Assembly: GCF_004345735.1 (NCBI RefSeq)
Contig: NZ_SLXL01000002.1
Coordinates: forward strand, 468,901 to 532,900
Length of the DNA: 64,000 bases
Direction of reading: 5' to 3'
Source: Rhodovulum adriaticum
GTDB lineage: Bacteria > Pseudomonadota > Alphaproteobacteria > Rhodobacterales > Rhodobacteraceae
The notes below the pieces were generated by a model. It did not search any database. It was not told where the DNA came from and saw only the letters and a list, made by a program, of their open reading frames with translations. The position numbers and the translations under genes were made by a program. Shown here in pieces: positions 8,516 to 18,176 of this stretch; position 1 is the stretch's first letter; the number at the start of each line of letters is the position of its first letter.

Positions 8516-9190
8516 TCAGCGCCTTGATCGCGGCCGCAGATGTGCCCAGGCCCGCTTGGCCCAGGCAAGCGGCGGCGGCAGGCGGCGCCCGCGCGACCGC
8601 CCGGTATCGCCCCAATCGGCCGGGTTCAGCCCATAGGCGGGCAGCGCGGCCACCAGCTTTTCCACCGGGTCGCGGTCGAGGTCGAACTCGATCAACTGAT
8701 CCGGGCGGTCGGCCATTTCAGAGCGCAGCGCGGCGATCTGCGTGTCCCAATCCGCGCGCCATTTCGCGACCAGGGCGTCCTGATCGGGCAGGTTCAGCGC
8801 CGCCATCGCGCGGCGGGCAAACTCGCCATGCCCGTGGCGCAGGCGCGAGGCGATCCAGGCCTCGCGGTCGCGCAGGTTCAGCAGCAGGATCGTGCCGGGA
8901 TAATCGCGCAGGATCTGGCGAAAGGCGGTGTTGCCCTCGAAATACTCGGTCGGGGTGACGTGGATCAGGTCGGAGTAGAAGGTATACCCCTCTATCCCCG
9001 CCAGGGCGGGGCGCCCGGCCGCCAGGTTATCGCGGAGGATGCGTGCGGCAGTTTGCGATTTACGGAACGGGGGGCGGTGCTTGTGGTGCAGCGCCTTGTG
9101 ACCCGCACCCTCGAACAGGCGGGCCAGGCTGCGGGTACCGCATTTGTTGAACCCCACCTGAACGACGCGGGGCAAGGGCACGGAGGGCAT
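8516..9190 (-). CDS. Sulfotransferase-like protein
   Basis: Protein of 224 residues related to PAPS-dependent sulfotransferases. The N-terminal VVQVGFNKCGTRSLARLF (about residues 9-26) is the 5'-phosphosulfate-binding loop. A second block, ILLLNLRDREAWIASRLRH, corresponds to the 3'-phosphate-binding strand and helix, where Arg and Ser contact PAPS. The acceptor substrate is unknown; such proteins act on glycans, lipids or small molecules. Its ATG overlaps the dnaE TGA by four bases, so it is co-translated with the replicative polymerase gene, which gives no hint of its own role. Confidence 0.75.
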   Translation of the reverse strand: MPSVPLPRVVQVGFNKCGTRSLARLFEGAGHKALHHKHRPPFRKSQTAARILRDNLAAGRPALAGIEGYTFYSDLIHVTPTEYFEGNTAFRQILRDYPGTILLLNLRDREAWIASRLRHGHGEFARRAMAALNLPDQDALVAKWRADWDTQIAALRSEMADRPDQLIEFDLDRDPVEKLVAALPAYGLNPADWGDTGRSRGRRLPPPLAWAKRAWAHLRPRSRR

Positions 9191-12100
9191 CAGAGATCCT
9201 CCACCAGGGCCACGCCGGGCAGCGACTTGATCGCGCCCTTGATCTGGGGCGTGACGGGGTAGCTGTCGGGCAAGGCCATCTCGACCTCTCCGGGCAGGTC
9301 GGGGGCCATCAGGCAGAACTGCACCGGGCCGCGCCCGCGGATGCCGCTTTCGCCCCTGGCGCGGTCCAGCACCTGGGCCACCGACTGCACAGCGCCCGGT
9401 TCCTCGACAAAGATCTTCAGCCCCGCGCTGCCCGCATCGGCCACCGCGCCGTCGATCGGCTGCACCGCGCGGGCCAGCAGTTTCAACTGGTCGTTTTCCA
9501 GCGTCGCCTCGACCGTCAGCACCACGTTCATGCCCGCCTCAAGGTGGTCGCGCGCCCCATCCAGCACGTCAGAGAACAGCGTCACCTCGTAAAGCCCCGT
9601 CGGGTCGGACAGTTGCGCAAAGGCAAAGCGGTTGCCCTTGGCCGATTTGCGTTCCTGTCGGCCCGCAACCGCGCCCGCCATCTTGGCCACCTTGGGGCCG
9701 GATTTGGCGGCCTCTTCGACCTCGGCCTTGGTCATGACCTTTTTCCGTTTCAGCGCGGCCATGTAATCGTCCAGCGGGTGCCCGGAAAGGTAGAAACCGA
9801 TGGCCTTTTGCTCTTCGGCCAGCTTTTCATTCGGCAGCCAGTCTGCCACGGGCGACAGCCGCGGTTCGGGCAGGTCGTCGCCGGCCTCGCCGAACAGCGA
9901 CACCTGGGCCGAGGCGCGCTGATCGTGGATCGCGGCGGAATAGGCGACCAGCGGATCCAGGCTGTCCAGCACCCGGCGGCGGTTCGGCTCCAGCTGATCG
10001 AAGGCACCGGCGCGGGCCAGCATTTCCAGCGGACGCTTGCCGATGCGTTTCAGGTCCACCCGGCGGGCGAAATCGAACAGCGTGGCAAAGGGCTTGTCGC
10101 CCCGGCCCGTCACGATCAGGCCCATCGCGTCCACGCCCACATTCTTGAGCGCGCCCAAACCATAGACCAGCTTGCCCTCGGTGACATCGAAGGTCGCCTG
10201 GCTGCGGTTCACGCAGGGCGGCACGATCTCGATCTGCAGGCCGCGGCGGACTTCTTCGGCATAGACGGCCAGCTTGTCGGTCAGGTGAATATCGCAGTTC
10301 ATCACCCCGGCCATGAATTCCACCGGGTGGTTGGCCTTCAGCCAGGCGGTCTGATAGCTGACCACCGCATAGGCGGCGGCGTGGGACTTGTTGAAGCCGT
10401 AATTGGCGAATTTTTCCAGCAGGTCGAAGACCTCGGTCGCCTTTTTCGCATCGACCCCGTTCTTTTTCGCGCCCTCGATGAATTTCGGGCGCTCGGCGTC
10501 CATCGCCTCTTTGATCTTCTTGCCCATGGCGCGGCGCAACAGGTCGGCGCCGCCCAGGGAATAGCCTGCCATCACCTGCGCGATCTGCATCACCTGTTCC
10601 TGGTAGACGATGATGCCCTGGGTTTCGGCCAGGATATGGTCGATCGTGGGGTGGATTGATTCCAGCGGCTTCAGCCCGTGCTTGACCTCGCAATAGGTGG
10701 GAATGTTTTCCATCGGGCCGGGACGGTAAAGGGCGACCAGCGCGACGATATCCTCGATGCAGGTGGGCTTCATCCGGCGCAGGGCGTCCATCATGCCCGA
10801 GCTTTCCACCTGGAACACCGCCACGGTTTTCGCGCTGGCATACAGGCGATAGGTCTTTTCGTCTTCCAGCGGGATCTGGCCGATATCGTTTTCCGCCCCT
10901 TCGGCGGGGTCGTAGATCCGGCTGCCGTCCGCAGCCTCGTGCAATTGGCGCCCGCCCTTGCGGATCAGGTCGATGGCGTTCTGGATCACCGTCAGGGTTT
11001 TCAGGCCCAGAAAGTCGAATTTCACCAGACCGGCCTGTTCCACCCATTTCATGTTGAACTGGGTGGCGGGCATATCGGACCGGGGATCCTGATACAGCGG
11101 CACCAGCTCGTCCAGCGGGCGGTCGCCGATCACCACCCCGGCGGCGTGGGTAGAGGCGTTTCTGAGCAGCCCCTCGACCTGCTGGCCGTAGGTCAGCAAA
11201 CGGTCCACGACCTCTTCGGTCCGGGCAGCGTCGCGCAGGCGGGGTTCCTCGGCCAGGGCCTTTTCGATGGAGACCGGCTTGACCCCCTCAACCGGGATCA
11301 GTTTCGACAGCTTGTCCACCTGCCCATAGGGCATTTGCAGCACGCGCCCCACGTCGCGCACCGCCGCCTTGGACAACAGCGCGCCAAAGGTGATGATCTG
11401 CGCCACCTTTTCGCGCCCATACTTGCGCTGGACGTATTCGATCACCTCTTCGCGCCGGTCCATGCAAAAATCGATGTCGAAGTCTGGCATGCTGACCCGC
11501 TCGGGGTTCAGAAAGCGTTCGAACAGCAGCGAGTAGCGCAGGGGATCAAGGTCGGTAATCGTCAGCGCATAGGCCACCAAGCTGCCCGCGCCCGACCCCC
11601 GCCCGGGCCCGACCGGGATGTCGTGTTCCTTGGCCCATTTGATGAAGTCGGCAACGATCAGAAAGTAGCCGGGAAAGCCCATCGATTCGATGATGCCCAG
11701 TTCGAAATCCAGCCGCTTTTCATACTCTTCCACCGGCGCGGCATGGGGGATCACGGCCAGCCGGGCGGCCAGCCCCTCGCGCGCCTGGCGGCGCAATTCC
11801 TCGACCTCGTCATCGGCGAAACGGGGCAGGATCGGTTTACGCTTTTCCGATTTGATCGCACAGCGCCGGGCGATTTCCACGGTGTTTTCCAGCGCCTCGG
11901 GCAGGTCGGCAAAGAGGGCCGCCATTTCCTCGGGCGTCTTGAAATAGTGCTGCGGCGTCAGGCGTCGGCGCGGATCGGCCTGATCCACATAGGCGCCATC
12001 GGCGATACAGATCAGGGCGTCATGGGCCTCGTACATGTCGGATTTGGGGAAGTAGACATCGTTCGTGGCCACCAGCGGCAGGTCCATCGCATAGGCCATT

Positions 12101-12690
12101 TCCACATGGCCCCGCTCGGTCGCCTGTTCGGCCGCGGTCAGTTGTCCGCCCTCGCCCGGATGGCGCTGCAACTCGACATACAGGCGGTTTGGAAAGGCCG
12201 CCGCCAGCCGGGTCATCAGCGCCTGGGCCTTGGGGCGCTGCCCGGCCTGCAGGAACTGGCCCACGGGCCCCTCTGGCCCGCCGGTCAGGCAGATCAACCC
12301 GGCGCTGTGGCCCTCCAGCTCCTCCACCGTGACCTGGGGCAATTGCCCGGCCTTTCCCAGGTACAGGCAGGAATTCAGCTTCATCAGATTGCCGTAACCT
12401 GCCTCGTCCTGGGCCAGCAGAACCACCGGCGCGGGCGGGCGCGGGCGTTCCCCCGGGGCCGCCGGATCATGGGCCAGATCGACCTGGCAGCCCACGATCG
12501 GCTGGATGCCGGCACCGCTGGCCATAACCGAAAACTCCAACGCGCAGAACATGTTGTTGGTATCGGTCACGGCCACGGCGGGCATGCCCGCGGCGCGGCA
12601 AAGATCGGGCAGCGCCTTGACCCGCACCGCCCCTTCGAGCAGCGAATATTCGGTGTGGACGCGCAGGTGGATGAATCGGGGATCGGCCAT
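9190..12690 (-). CDS. dnaE: DNA polymerase III alpha subunit
   Basis: Replicative polymerase catalytic subunit, 1166 residues, of the DnaE1 type. The PHP domain starts at FIHLRVHTEYSLLEG (about residues 6-20), with the same HLRVH form as the E. coli protein. The polymerase active site has GPGRGSGAGS (361-370) and PDFDIDF, with Asp403 and Asp405 as metal ligands. Later come helix-hairpin-helix and OB-fold regions (VAKMAGAVAGRQERKSAKGNRFAF). The start ATG at 12690 fits homologues. The 180-bp divergent region upstream separates it from the nucleoside transporter operon. A sulfotransferase-like gene is attached downstream. Confidence 0.97.
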   Translation of the reverse strand: MADPRFIHLRVHTEYSLLEGAVRVKALPDLCRAAGMPAVAVTDTNNMFCALEFSVMASGAGIQPIVGCQVDLAHDPAAPGERPRPPAPVVLLAQDEAGYGNLMKLNSCLYLGKAGQLPQVTVEELEGHSAGLICLTGGPEGPVGQFLQAGQRPKAQALMTRLAAAFPNRLYVELQRHPGEGGQLTAAEQATERGHVEMAYAMDLPLVATNDVYFPKSDMYEAHDALICIADGAYVDQADPRRRLTPQHYFKTPEEMAALFADLPEALENTVEIARRCAIKSEKRKPILPRFADDEVEELRRQAREGLAARLAVIPHAAPVEEYEKRLDFELGIIESMGFPGYFLIVADFIKWAKEHDIPVGPGRGSGAGSLVAYALTITDLDPLRYSLLFERFLNPERVSMPDFDIDFCMDRREEVIEYVQRKYGREKVAQIITFGALLSKAAVRDVGRVLQMPYGQVDKLSKLIPVEGVKPVSIEKALAEEPRLRDAARTEEVVDRLLTYGQQVEGLLRNASTHAAGVVIGDRPLDELVPLYQDPRSDMPATQFNMKWVEQAGLVKFDFLGLKTLTVIQNAIDLIRKGGRQLHEAADGSRIYDPAEGAENDIGQIPLEDEKTYRLYASAKTVAVFQVESSGMMDALRRMKPTCIEDIVALVALYRPGPMENIPTYCEVKHGLKPLESIHPTIDHILAETQGIIVYQEQVMQIAQVMAGYSLGGADLLRRAMGKKIKEAMDAERPKFIEGAKKNGVDAKKATEVFDLLEKFANYGFNKSHAAAYAVVSYQTAWLKANHPVEFMAGVMNCDIHLTDKLAVYAEEVRRGLQIEIVPPCVNRSQATFDVTEGKLVYGLGALKNVGVDAMGLIVTGRGDKPFATLFDFARRVDLKRIGKRPLEMLARAGAFDQLEPNRRRVLDSLDPLVAYSAAIHDQRASAQVSLFGEAGDDLPEPRLSPVADWLPNEKLAEEQKAIGFYLSGHPLDDYMAALKRKKVMTKAEVEEAAKSGPKVAKMAGAVAGRQERKSAKGNRFAFAQLSDPTGLYEVTLFSDVLDGARDHLEAGMNVVLTVEATLENDQLKLLARAVQPIDGAVADAGSAGLKIFVEEPGAVQSVAQVLDRARGESGIRGRGPVQFCLMAPDLPGEVEMALPDSYPVTPQIKGAIKSLPGVALVEDL

Positions 12691-12803
12691 GGCGCCACGC
12701 TATCCCAGCCGCGCGGCGATGGGAACGTCCCCCGCCCCTGCCCGGGAAACGGGCATTTGCCACGAAACCGGCCCCAGCCGCCCCGCACAGCCCCGTATCG
12801 CCC

Positions 12804-12833
12804 TTGCGGTGGGCGCGGGGCACGGGATAGTAA
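12804..12833 (+). promoter_or_regulatory. Candidate sigma-70 promoter for the nucleoside importer operon
   Basis: TTGCGG (12804-12809), an 18-bp spacer and TAGTAA (12828-12833) lie 37 bp before the GTG at 12871, in the dnaE/transporter divergent region. The match is moderate only. Confidence 0.3.
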
Positions 12834-12870
12834 GCGGAAAATCCTGACACGGCTGGGGGACGGGCGCCGG

Positions 12871-14391
12871 GTGACAGCGTTATTGAAGGTCCAGGGGCTG
12901 ACCAAGGCCTATCCCGGCGTGGTCGCCAACGACGATGTCAGCTTCGAGATCGCCGAGGGCGAGGTGCACGCCCTGCTGGGCGAAAACGGCGCCGGCAAAT
13001 CGACACTGGTCAAGATGATCTATGGTCTGGTGACGCCGGATGCGGGGCACATGACCCTGCGCGGCGCCCCCTATGCGCCGGCCGAACCGCGCGCGGCCCG
13101 CGCGGCGGGCGTGGCCATGGTGTTCCAGCATTTCAGCCTGTTCGACGCGCTCAGCGTGGCCGAAAACATCGCCCTGGGGATGGAAAATCCGCCCCCCCTG
13201 CGGCAACTGGCCCAGCAGATCCGCAGCGTCAGCGAAACCTACGGCCTGCCGCTGGCGCCCGACCGGCTGGTGGGCGATCTGTCCGCCGGGGAACGCCAGC
13301 GGGTCGAAATCCTGCGCTGCCTGTTGCAGGATCCCCGCCTGCTGATCATGGACGAACCGACCAGCGTTCTGACCCCGCAAGAGGTCCAGATCCTGTTCGC
13401 AACCCTGCGCAAGCTAGCCGCCGAGGGCACCGCCATCTTGTACATTTCGCACAAGCTGGAGGAAATCCGAACGCTGTGCGACCGGGCCACGATCCTGCGC
13501 CGCGGGCGCGTGGTGGACAGTTGCAACCCCCGCGAAAAGACCGCTGCCGAACTGGCCGAAATGATGGTCGGCACCCGGCTGGCCACGCCGCAGCGCACGG
13601 ATCGGCCCGCGGGCGACGTGGTGCTGCAGGTCACGTCGCTGGATCGCCCCTCGCCAAATCCCTTTGGCACCTCGTTGCGCAACATCTCGTTCAGCCTGCG
13701 CGCGGGCGAGGTTCTGGGTATCGGCGGCGTGGCGGGAAACGGACAGGACGAATTGCTGGCCGCCCTGTCGGGCGAGGCCCCGGCGCGCAGCGATGCGGTG
13801 CTGCTAAAGGGGCAGCCCATCGGCGCGCTTGGCCCCAGCCAGCGCCGTCGCATCGCCGTGCTGGCCGCCCCAGAGGAACGGCTGGGCCACGCCGCCGCCC
13901 CGGACATGAGCCTGACGGAAAACGCCCTGCTGACCGCCGCCATCCGCGAGGGGCTGGCCGCGCGCGGATTCCTGAAATGGCCGGCGGCGCGCGCCTTTGC
14001 CGAACGGGTGATCGAAACCTTTGACGTGCGCACCCCCGGGCCGGGCAATGCGGCGCGTTCGCTGTCGGGCGGAAACTTGCAGAAATTCGTCATTGGCCGC
14101 GAGGTTCTGCAACGCCCCGAGGTGCTGGTCGTGAACCAGCCGACCTGGGGCGTCGATGCCTCGGCTGCGGCGGCGATCCGGCAGGCGCTGCTGGACCTTA
14201 CGGCCGAGGGGACCGCCGTGATCGTCATCAGCCAGGACCTGGACGAGTTGATGGAAATCTCTGACCGTTTCGCCGCGCTGAACGAGGGTCGGCTGTCGCC
14301 CCCCCGCCCCACCGCCGGCCTGACGCTGGAGGAAATCGGGCTGATGATGGGCGGCGCCCATGATATGGAGGTGGCCGATGTGGACCGCTGA
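12871..14391 (+). CDS. Nucleoside/simple-sugar-type ABC transporter, duplicated ATP-binding subunit
   Basis: ATPase of a BMP-type importer (YufO/NupA-like), 506 residues with two ABC domains. The first has Walker A GENGAGKST (37-45), signature LSAGERQRVEI and Walker B LLIMDEPTS. The second has the degenerate loop GVAGNGQDE, signature LSGGNLQKFVIGRE and VLVVNQPTWGVD, typical of the degenerate second half in this family. The chosen start is GTG at 12871; the frame stays open far upstream only as antisense of dnaE. It is followed by two permeases and a BMP-family receptor, so the whole importer is present. Known members of this type carry purine and pyrimidine nucleosides. Confidence 0.92.
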   Translation: MTALLKVQGLTKAYPGVVANDDVSFEIAEGEVHALLGENGAGKSTLVKMIYGLVTPDAGHMTLRGAPYAPAEPRAARAAGVAMVFQHFSLFDALSVAENIALGMENPPPLRQLAQQIRSVSETYGLPLAPDRLVGDLSAGERQRVEILRCLLQDPRLLIMDEPTSVLTPQEVQILFATLRKLAAEGTAILYISHKLEEIRTLCDRATILRRGRVVDSCNPREKTAAELAEMMVGTRLATPQRTDRPAGDVVLQVTSLDRPSPNPFGTSLRNISFSLRAGEVLGIGGVAGNGQDELLAALSGEAPARSDAVLLKGQPIGALGPSQRRRIAVLAAPEERLGHAAAPDMSLTENALLTAAIREGLAARGFLKWPAARAFAERVIETFDVRTPGPGNAARSLSGGNLQKFVIGREVLQRPEVLVVNQPTWGVDASAAAAIRQALLDLTAEGTAVIVISQDLDELMEISDRFAALNEGRLSPPRPTAGLTLEEIGLMMGGAHDMEVADVDR

Positions 14392-14412
14392 GCATCCCAT
14401 GGGGGCCGCGCG

Positions 14413-15498
14413 ATGATCCGGCTGGAAAAACGCCCCGCCCCCTCGCGCGCCTGGGGGGTGGCCGCACCGCTGCTGGCGGTGACGCTGACCATGGCCGCCG
14501 GCGCAGGGCTGTTCGCGCTGCTGGGTACCGACCCGCTGGCGGCGATCCGGACGATATTCTGGGATCCGCTCTTTAACGAACAGTTCGCCAGCTATTCGCG
14601 CCCGCAATTGCTGGTCAAGGCCGGGCCGCTGATCCTGATCGCCATCGGGCTGTCGCTGGGCTTTCGCGCGGGGGTCTGGAACATCGGCGCCGAAGGCCAG
14701 TACATCATGGGGGCCGTCGCCGGGGCGGGCGTCGCGCTGGCCTTTTACCCGCTGGAGGCCTGGTTCATCTTTCCGCTGATGGTCATCGCGGGGGGCTTGG
14801 GCGGTTGGGCCTGGGCCATGATCCCGGCGATCCTGAAGACACGCTTTCGCACCAATGAAATCCTGGTCTCGCTGCTGCTGGTCTATGTGGCCGAACAGGT
14901 GCTGGCCTCTATGTCGCTGGGTCTGATGCGCAACCCCGAGGGCGGCGGCTTTCCGGGCAGCCGGAACCTGCAACAATACCCCGCCGCCGCGAACCCCGAG
15001 CGGATCGCGGGCACCGGCATGCATTGGGGTGTGGTCACGGCGCTGATCGCGGTGATCGCGACCTATGTGCTGCTGCACCGGCACATGCTGGGCTTTCAGA
15101 TCCGCCTGGCGGGCCAGAGCCCCCGCGCGGCGCGCTTTGCCGGGGTTGATCCGAACCGGCTGGTGGTGATCTGTCTGGGCACCTCGGGGGCGCTGGCCGG
15201 GCTGGCGGGCCTGTTCGAGGTGGCCGGCCCCGCGGGCCAGGTCAGCATCGATTTCAACGTAGGCTATGGCTTTACCGCGATCATCGTGGCCTTCCTGGGG
15301 CGGCTGCACCCGGTGGGCATCCTGCTGGCGGGGCTGTTGATGGCGCTGACCTATATCGGCGGCGAACTTGCACAATTCATGCTTGGGCTACCGGCCGCCG
15401 CGATCCAAGCCTTTCAAGGCATGTTGCTTTTCTTCCTGCTAGGGGTCGATGTGTTGTCGAATTTCCGCATTCGCCTGGGTCGGCGGGAGGTCGCCTGA
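14413..15498 (+). CDS. Nucleoside/simple-sugar-type ABC transporter permease 1 (YufP-like)
   Basis: Branched-chain/sugar-type (BPD_transp_2) inner-membrane permease, 361 residues, about eight to nine hydrophobic helices. Family features include KAGPLILIAIGLSLGFRAGVWNIGAEGQ and, in the coupling region, AGQSPRAARFAGVDPNRL. It starts 21 bp after the ATPase stop and overlaps the next permease by one base (TGATG). It should pair with that second permease, as in NupB/NupC-like systems. Confidence 0.92.
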   Translation: MIRLEKRPAPSRAWGVAAPLLAVTLTMAAGAGLFALLGTDPLAAIRTIFWDPLFNEQFASYSRPQLLVKAGPLILIAIGLSLGFRAGVWNIGAEGQYIMGAVAGAGVALAFYPLEAWFIFPLMVIAGGLGGWAWAMIPAILKTRFRTNEILVSLLLVYVAEQVLASMSLGLMRNPEGGGFPGSRNLQQYPAAANPERIAGTGMHWGVVTALIAVIATYVLLHRHMLGFQIRLAGQSPRAARFAGVDPNRLVVICLGTSGALAGLAGLFEVAGPAGQVSIDFNVGYGFTAIIVAFLGRLHPVGILLAGLLMALTYIGGELAQFMLGLPAAAIQAFQGMLLFFLLGVDVLSNFRIRLGRREVA

Positions 15499-16430
15499 TG
15501 GACCTGTCCGCGATCAACCCGGTTGTCCTGACCGCCTCGCTGATGGTGGCGGCAACCCCGATCCTGCTGGCCGCCCTGGGCGAGTTGGTGGTGGAAAAAT
15601 CCGGCGTCCTGAACCTGGGCGTCGAGGGGATGATGATTACCGGGGCGATCTGCGGCTTTGCCACGGCGGTCGAAACCGGCAGCCCGACGCTGGGCTTTCT
15701 GGCGGCGATGGCGGGCGGGGCGGCGCTGTCCATGGTCTTTGGCGTGCTGACGCAATTCCTGATGTCCAACCAGGTCGCCACCGGGCTGGCGCTGACGCTG
15801 TTCGGGCTGGGCCTGTCAGCACTGCTGGGCCAGGGTTATGTCGGCGTCAAACCGCCCGCGACCGACCGGCTGGACCTGGGGCCGCTGGCCGATATCCCGG
15901 TCCTGGGGCGCATCCTGTTTTCGCATGACCTGGTGGTCTATGTCAGCCTTGCGCTGGTGGCGGGGATCTGGGCAGTGCTGCGTTTCACGCGGGCCGGGCT
16001 GATCCTGCGCGCCGTGGGGGAAAACCACGACGCGGCGCATGCCCTAGGGTACAAGGTCGTGCGCATCCGCCTGATGGCGATTGCATTCGGCGGCGCGATG
16101 GCGGGTCTGGGTGGCGCCTATCTCAGCCTGGTGCGGGTGCCGCAATGGACCGAGGGCATGACCGCGGGGGCGGGCTGGATCGCGCTGGCGATCGTGGTCT
16201 TTGCCTCGTGGCGGGCGGGCCGTGTGCTGCTGGGTGCCTATCTGTTCGGCGGGGTGGTCGTACTGCAACTGAACCTGCAGGCCGCCGGCGTGGCCGTGCC
16301 GGTCGAACTCTTGTCCGCCTCGCCCTATCTTGTCACCATCCTGGTGCTGGTCGTCATGTCGGCCGATCGCGGGCGCGCGGCGCTGAACGCGCCAGCCTGC
16401 CTTGGCCGGGTTTTCCATGCCTCGTCGTGA
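15498..16430 (+). CDS. Nucleoside/simple-sugar-type ABC transporter permease 2 (YufQ-like)
   Basis: Second BPD_transp_2 permease, 310 residues. It contains the conserved GELVVEKSGVLNLGVEGMM near residue 30 and the coupling loop RAVGENHDAAHALGYKVVRIRLMA. It is coupled to the upstream permease through a TGATG junction. A small GC hairpin (GGGGGC 16444-16449, GCCCCC 16454-16459) lies between its stop and the receptor gene and may protect or separate the receptor message. Confidence 0.92.
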   Translation: MDLSAINPVVLTASLMVAATPILLAALGELVVEKSGVLNLGVEGMMITGAICGFATAVETGSPTLGFLAAMAGGAALSMVFGVLTQFLMSNQVATGLALTLFGLGLSALLGQGYVGVKPPATDRLDLGPLADIPVLGRILFSHDLVVYVSLALVAGIWAVLRFTRAGLILRAVGENHDAAHALGYKVVRIRLMAIAFGGAMAGLGGAYLSLVRVPQWTEGMTAGAGWIALAIVVFASWRAGRVLLGAYLFGGVVVLQLNLQAAGVAVPVELLSASPYLVTILVLVVMSADRGRAALNAPACLGRVFHASS

Positions 16431-16478
16431 GGCGCTGCCAACCGGGGGCAATGGCCCCCATCAACAGGGGATAGAACC

Positions 16479-17552
16479 ATGAACCGTAGAACACTGCTTG
16501 CCACCGCGGCCTTTGCCATCGGCTTGGCCGGCGCCGCAAGCGCGCAGGACAGCACCAAGGTCGGCTTTGTCTTTGTCGGGCCCATCGGCGATGGCGGCTG
16601 GACCTATGAACACAACCAGGGCCGCCTGGCGGTCGAGGAGCATTTCGGCGACGCGGTCGAAACCGTCTACCAGGAAAGCGTGCCGGAAGGCGCCGATGCC
16701 GAACGGGTGCTGACGCAGATGGCGCTGTCCGGCGCCGACCTGATCTTCACCACCTCTTTCGGCTACATGGACCCCACCCTGAACGTGGCCGCGAAATTCC
16801 CGAACGTGAAATTCGAGCACGCCACCGGCTACAAGCGCGCCGATAACGTCGGCACCTATTCCGCCCGCTTCTACGAGGGCCGCGCGGTGCAGGGGCACAT
16901 CGCCGGGAAATTGACCGAATCGAACATCATCGGTTATATCGCCTCTTACCCGATCCCCGAGGTCATCCGCGGCATCAACGCGGCGTATATCCATGCGAAA
17001 AAAGTGAATCCCGATGTCCAGTTCAAGGTGATCTGGGCCTATACCTGGTTCGATCCGGCGAAAGAGGCCGACGCCGCAACCGCACTGATCGAACAAGGCG
17101 CCGATGTGATCCTGCAGCACACGGATTCCACCGCACCGCAGGCCGCGGCCGAGAAGGCGGGCAATGTCTACACCTTCGGCCAGGCCTCTGACATGGGCGA
17201 ATACGCGCCGATGCCGCGGGTGTCCTCGATCATCGACAACTGGGCACCCTATTACATCGACCGGGTGCAGGCGGTGATCGACAGCACCTGGGAAAGCGAC
17301 GACACTTGGGACGGGATCGGCGCCGGCATGGTCAAGATCGGCGAAATCACCGACGCGGTCCCCGCCGACGTCAAGGCCGAGGCGCTGGCCCTGAAAGAGG
17401 CCATCGCCAACGGCGACTACCACCCCTTCACCGGCCCGCTGAACAAGCAGGACGGCACGGTCTGGCTGGCCGAGGGTGAAACGGCCGATGATGGCACCCT
17501 GCTGGGCATGGATTTCTACGTCGAGGGCCTGACCGGCGAAATCCCGCAATAA
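16479..17552 (+). CDS. BMP-family periplasmic nucleoside-type binding protein
   Basis: Receptor of the importer, 357 residues, Bmp/PnrA family. A Sec signal peptide of about 21 residues ends AGAASAQ. There is no lipobox cysteine, so it should be a soluble periplasmic protein rather than the lipoprotein seen in Gram-positives. The mature start VGFVFVGPIGDGGWTYEHNQG and the later TTSFGYMDPTLNVAAKFPNVKFEHATG are typical of the family. The usual ligands are purine nucleosides, but this is not proven here. It is the last gene of the operon, closed by a perfect hairpin terminator 20 bp downstream. Confidence 0.92.
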   Translation: MNRRTLLATAAFAIGLAGAASAQDSTKVGFVFVGPIGDGGWTYEHNQGRLAVEEHFGDAVETVYQESVPEGADAERVLTQMALSGADLIFTTSFGYMDPTLNVAAKFPNVKFEHATGYKRADNVGTYSARFYEGRAVQGHIAGKLTESNIIGYIASYPIPEVIRGINAAYIHAKKVNPDVQFKVIWAYTWFDPAKEADAATALIEQGADVILQHTDSTAPQAAAEKAGNVYTFGQASDMGEYAPMPRVSSIIDNWAPYYIDRVQAVIDSTWESDDTWDGIGAGMVKIGEITDAVPADVKAEALALKEAIANGDYHPFTGPLNKQDGTVWLAEGETADDGTLLGMDFYVEGLTGEIPQ

Positions 17553-17572
17553 CGTCCCCGCCACACCAACAG

Positions 17573-17599
17573 AAAAGGCCCGCCAATGGCGGGCCTTTT
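17573..17599. terminator. Intrinsic terminator, bidirectional
   Basis: AAAAGGCCCGCC (17573-17584) pairs perfectly over 12 bp with GGCGGGCCTTTT (17588-17599) around loop AAT. Terminal A and T runs on each side allow use from both strands: the importer operon from the left and the CBS-domain gene from the right. Confidence 0.9.
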
Positions 17600-17620
17600 C
17601 GGTTTCGGCGCGTGCCTGGG

Positions 17621-18055
17621 TCAGGGCGTGTCGTCCGCATGCGCACCGGACATTTCGCGAAACCGTTCGAACAGCATCAGGTATTCGGCCGGAATATCGC
17701 GGTAGGACACAACGCCGACAACCAGCCCGTCCCGCAGCACCGGCAGGTGCCGGAACGCATCGCCCAGCTTGGCCGCCAGCGCGTCGGAAACCGGATCGTC
17801 TACTGCGATGGTCACGGGATCGGGCGTCATCGCCTGCGCGACGGTCACGCTGTCCGGCGCCATCCCCTGGGCCACGGCCCGGCGCACGATGTCACGTTCA
17901 CTGAGGATACCCACAAGGCGCCCCGCCTCGACCACGGCAAGCGCGCCGACATTGGCCTCTTCCATGTGCGTGGCGGCCGTGCGCAGGGTTTCCCCGGGCG
18001 CCAGGCTGATGAAGGGCCGCTGGCCCAGGATCTCTCCGATCGTCTTGATGATCAC
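17621..18055 (-). CDS. Tandem CBS-domain protein
   Basis: Protein of 144 residues made almost entirely of a CBS pair (Bateman module). CBS1 contains AATHMEEANVGALAVVEAGRLVGILSERDIVRR; CBS2 contains AMTPDPVTIAVDDPVSDALAAKLGDAFRHLPVLRDGLVVGVVSYRDI. Such modules bind adenine nucleotides or related ligands and report energy or redox status. No output domain is attached. The GTG start at 18055 is preferred because GGGAGG lies six bases upstream; the frame stays open further up without a good ribosome-binding site. Confidence 0.85.
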   Translation of the reverse strand: MIIKTIGEILGQRPFISLAPGETLRTAATHMEEANVGALAVVEAGRLVGILSERDIVRRAVAQGMAPDSVTVAQAMTPDPVTIAVDDPVSDALAAKLGDAFRHLPVLRDGLVVGVVSYRDIPAEYLMLFERFREMSGAHADDTP

Positions 18056-18176
18056 CCTCTCCTCCCTCGATAGATCCACAGCTTGTAGCAGAGTCTCGCC
18101 AAAGCGCCACGCTCCAGCGCGCGCAGCGGTTAAATCGCCATTCCACTGGCCCAGGCGATATGGTCTACCTCTGGCC

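Noticed and set aside
10678..12870. Long upstream extension of the nucleoside transporter ATPase frame
   Set aside because: It runs antisense through dnaE; the ABC domain starts at the GTG at 12871.
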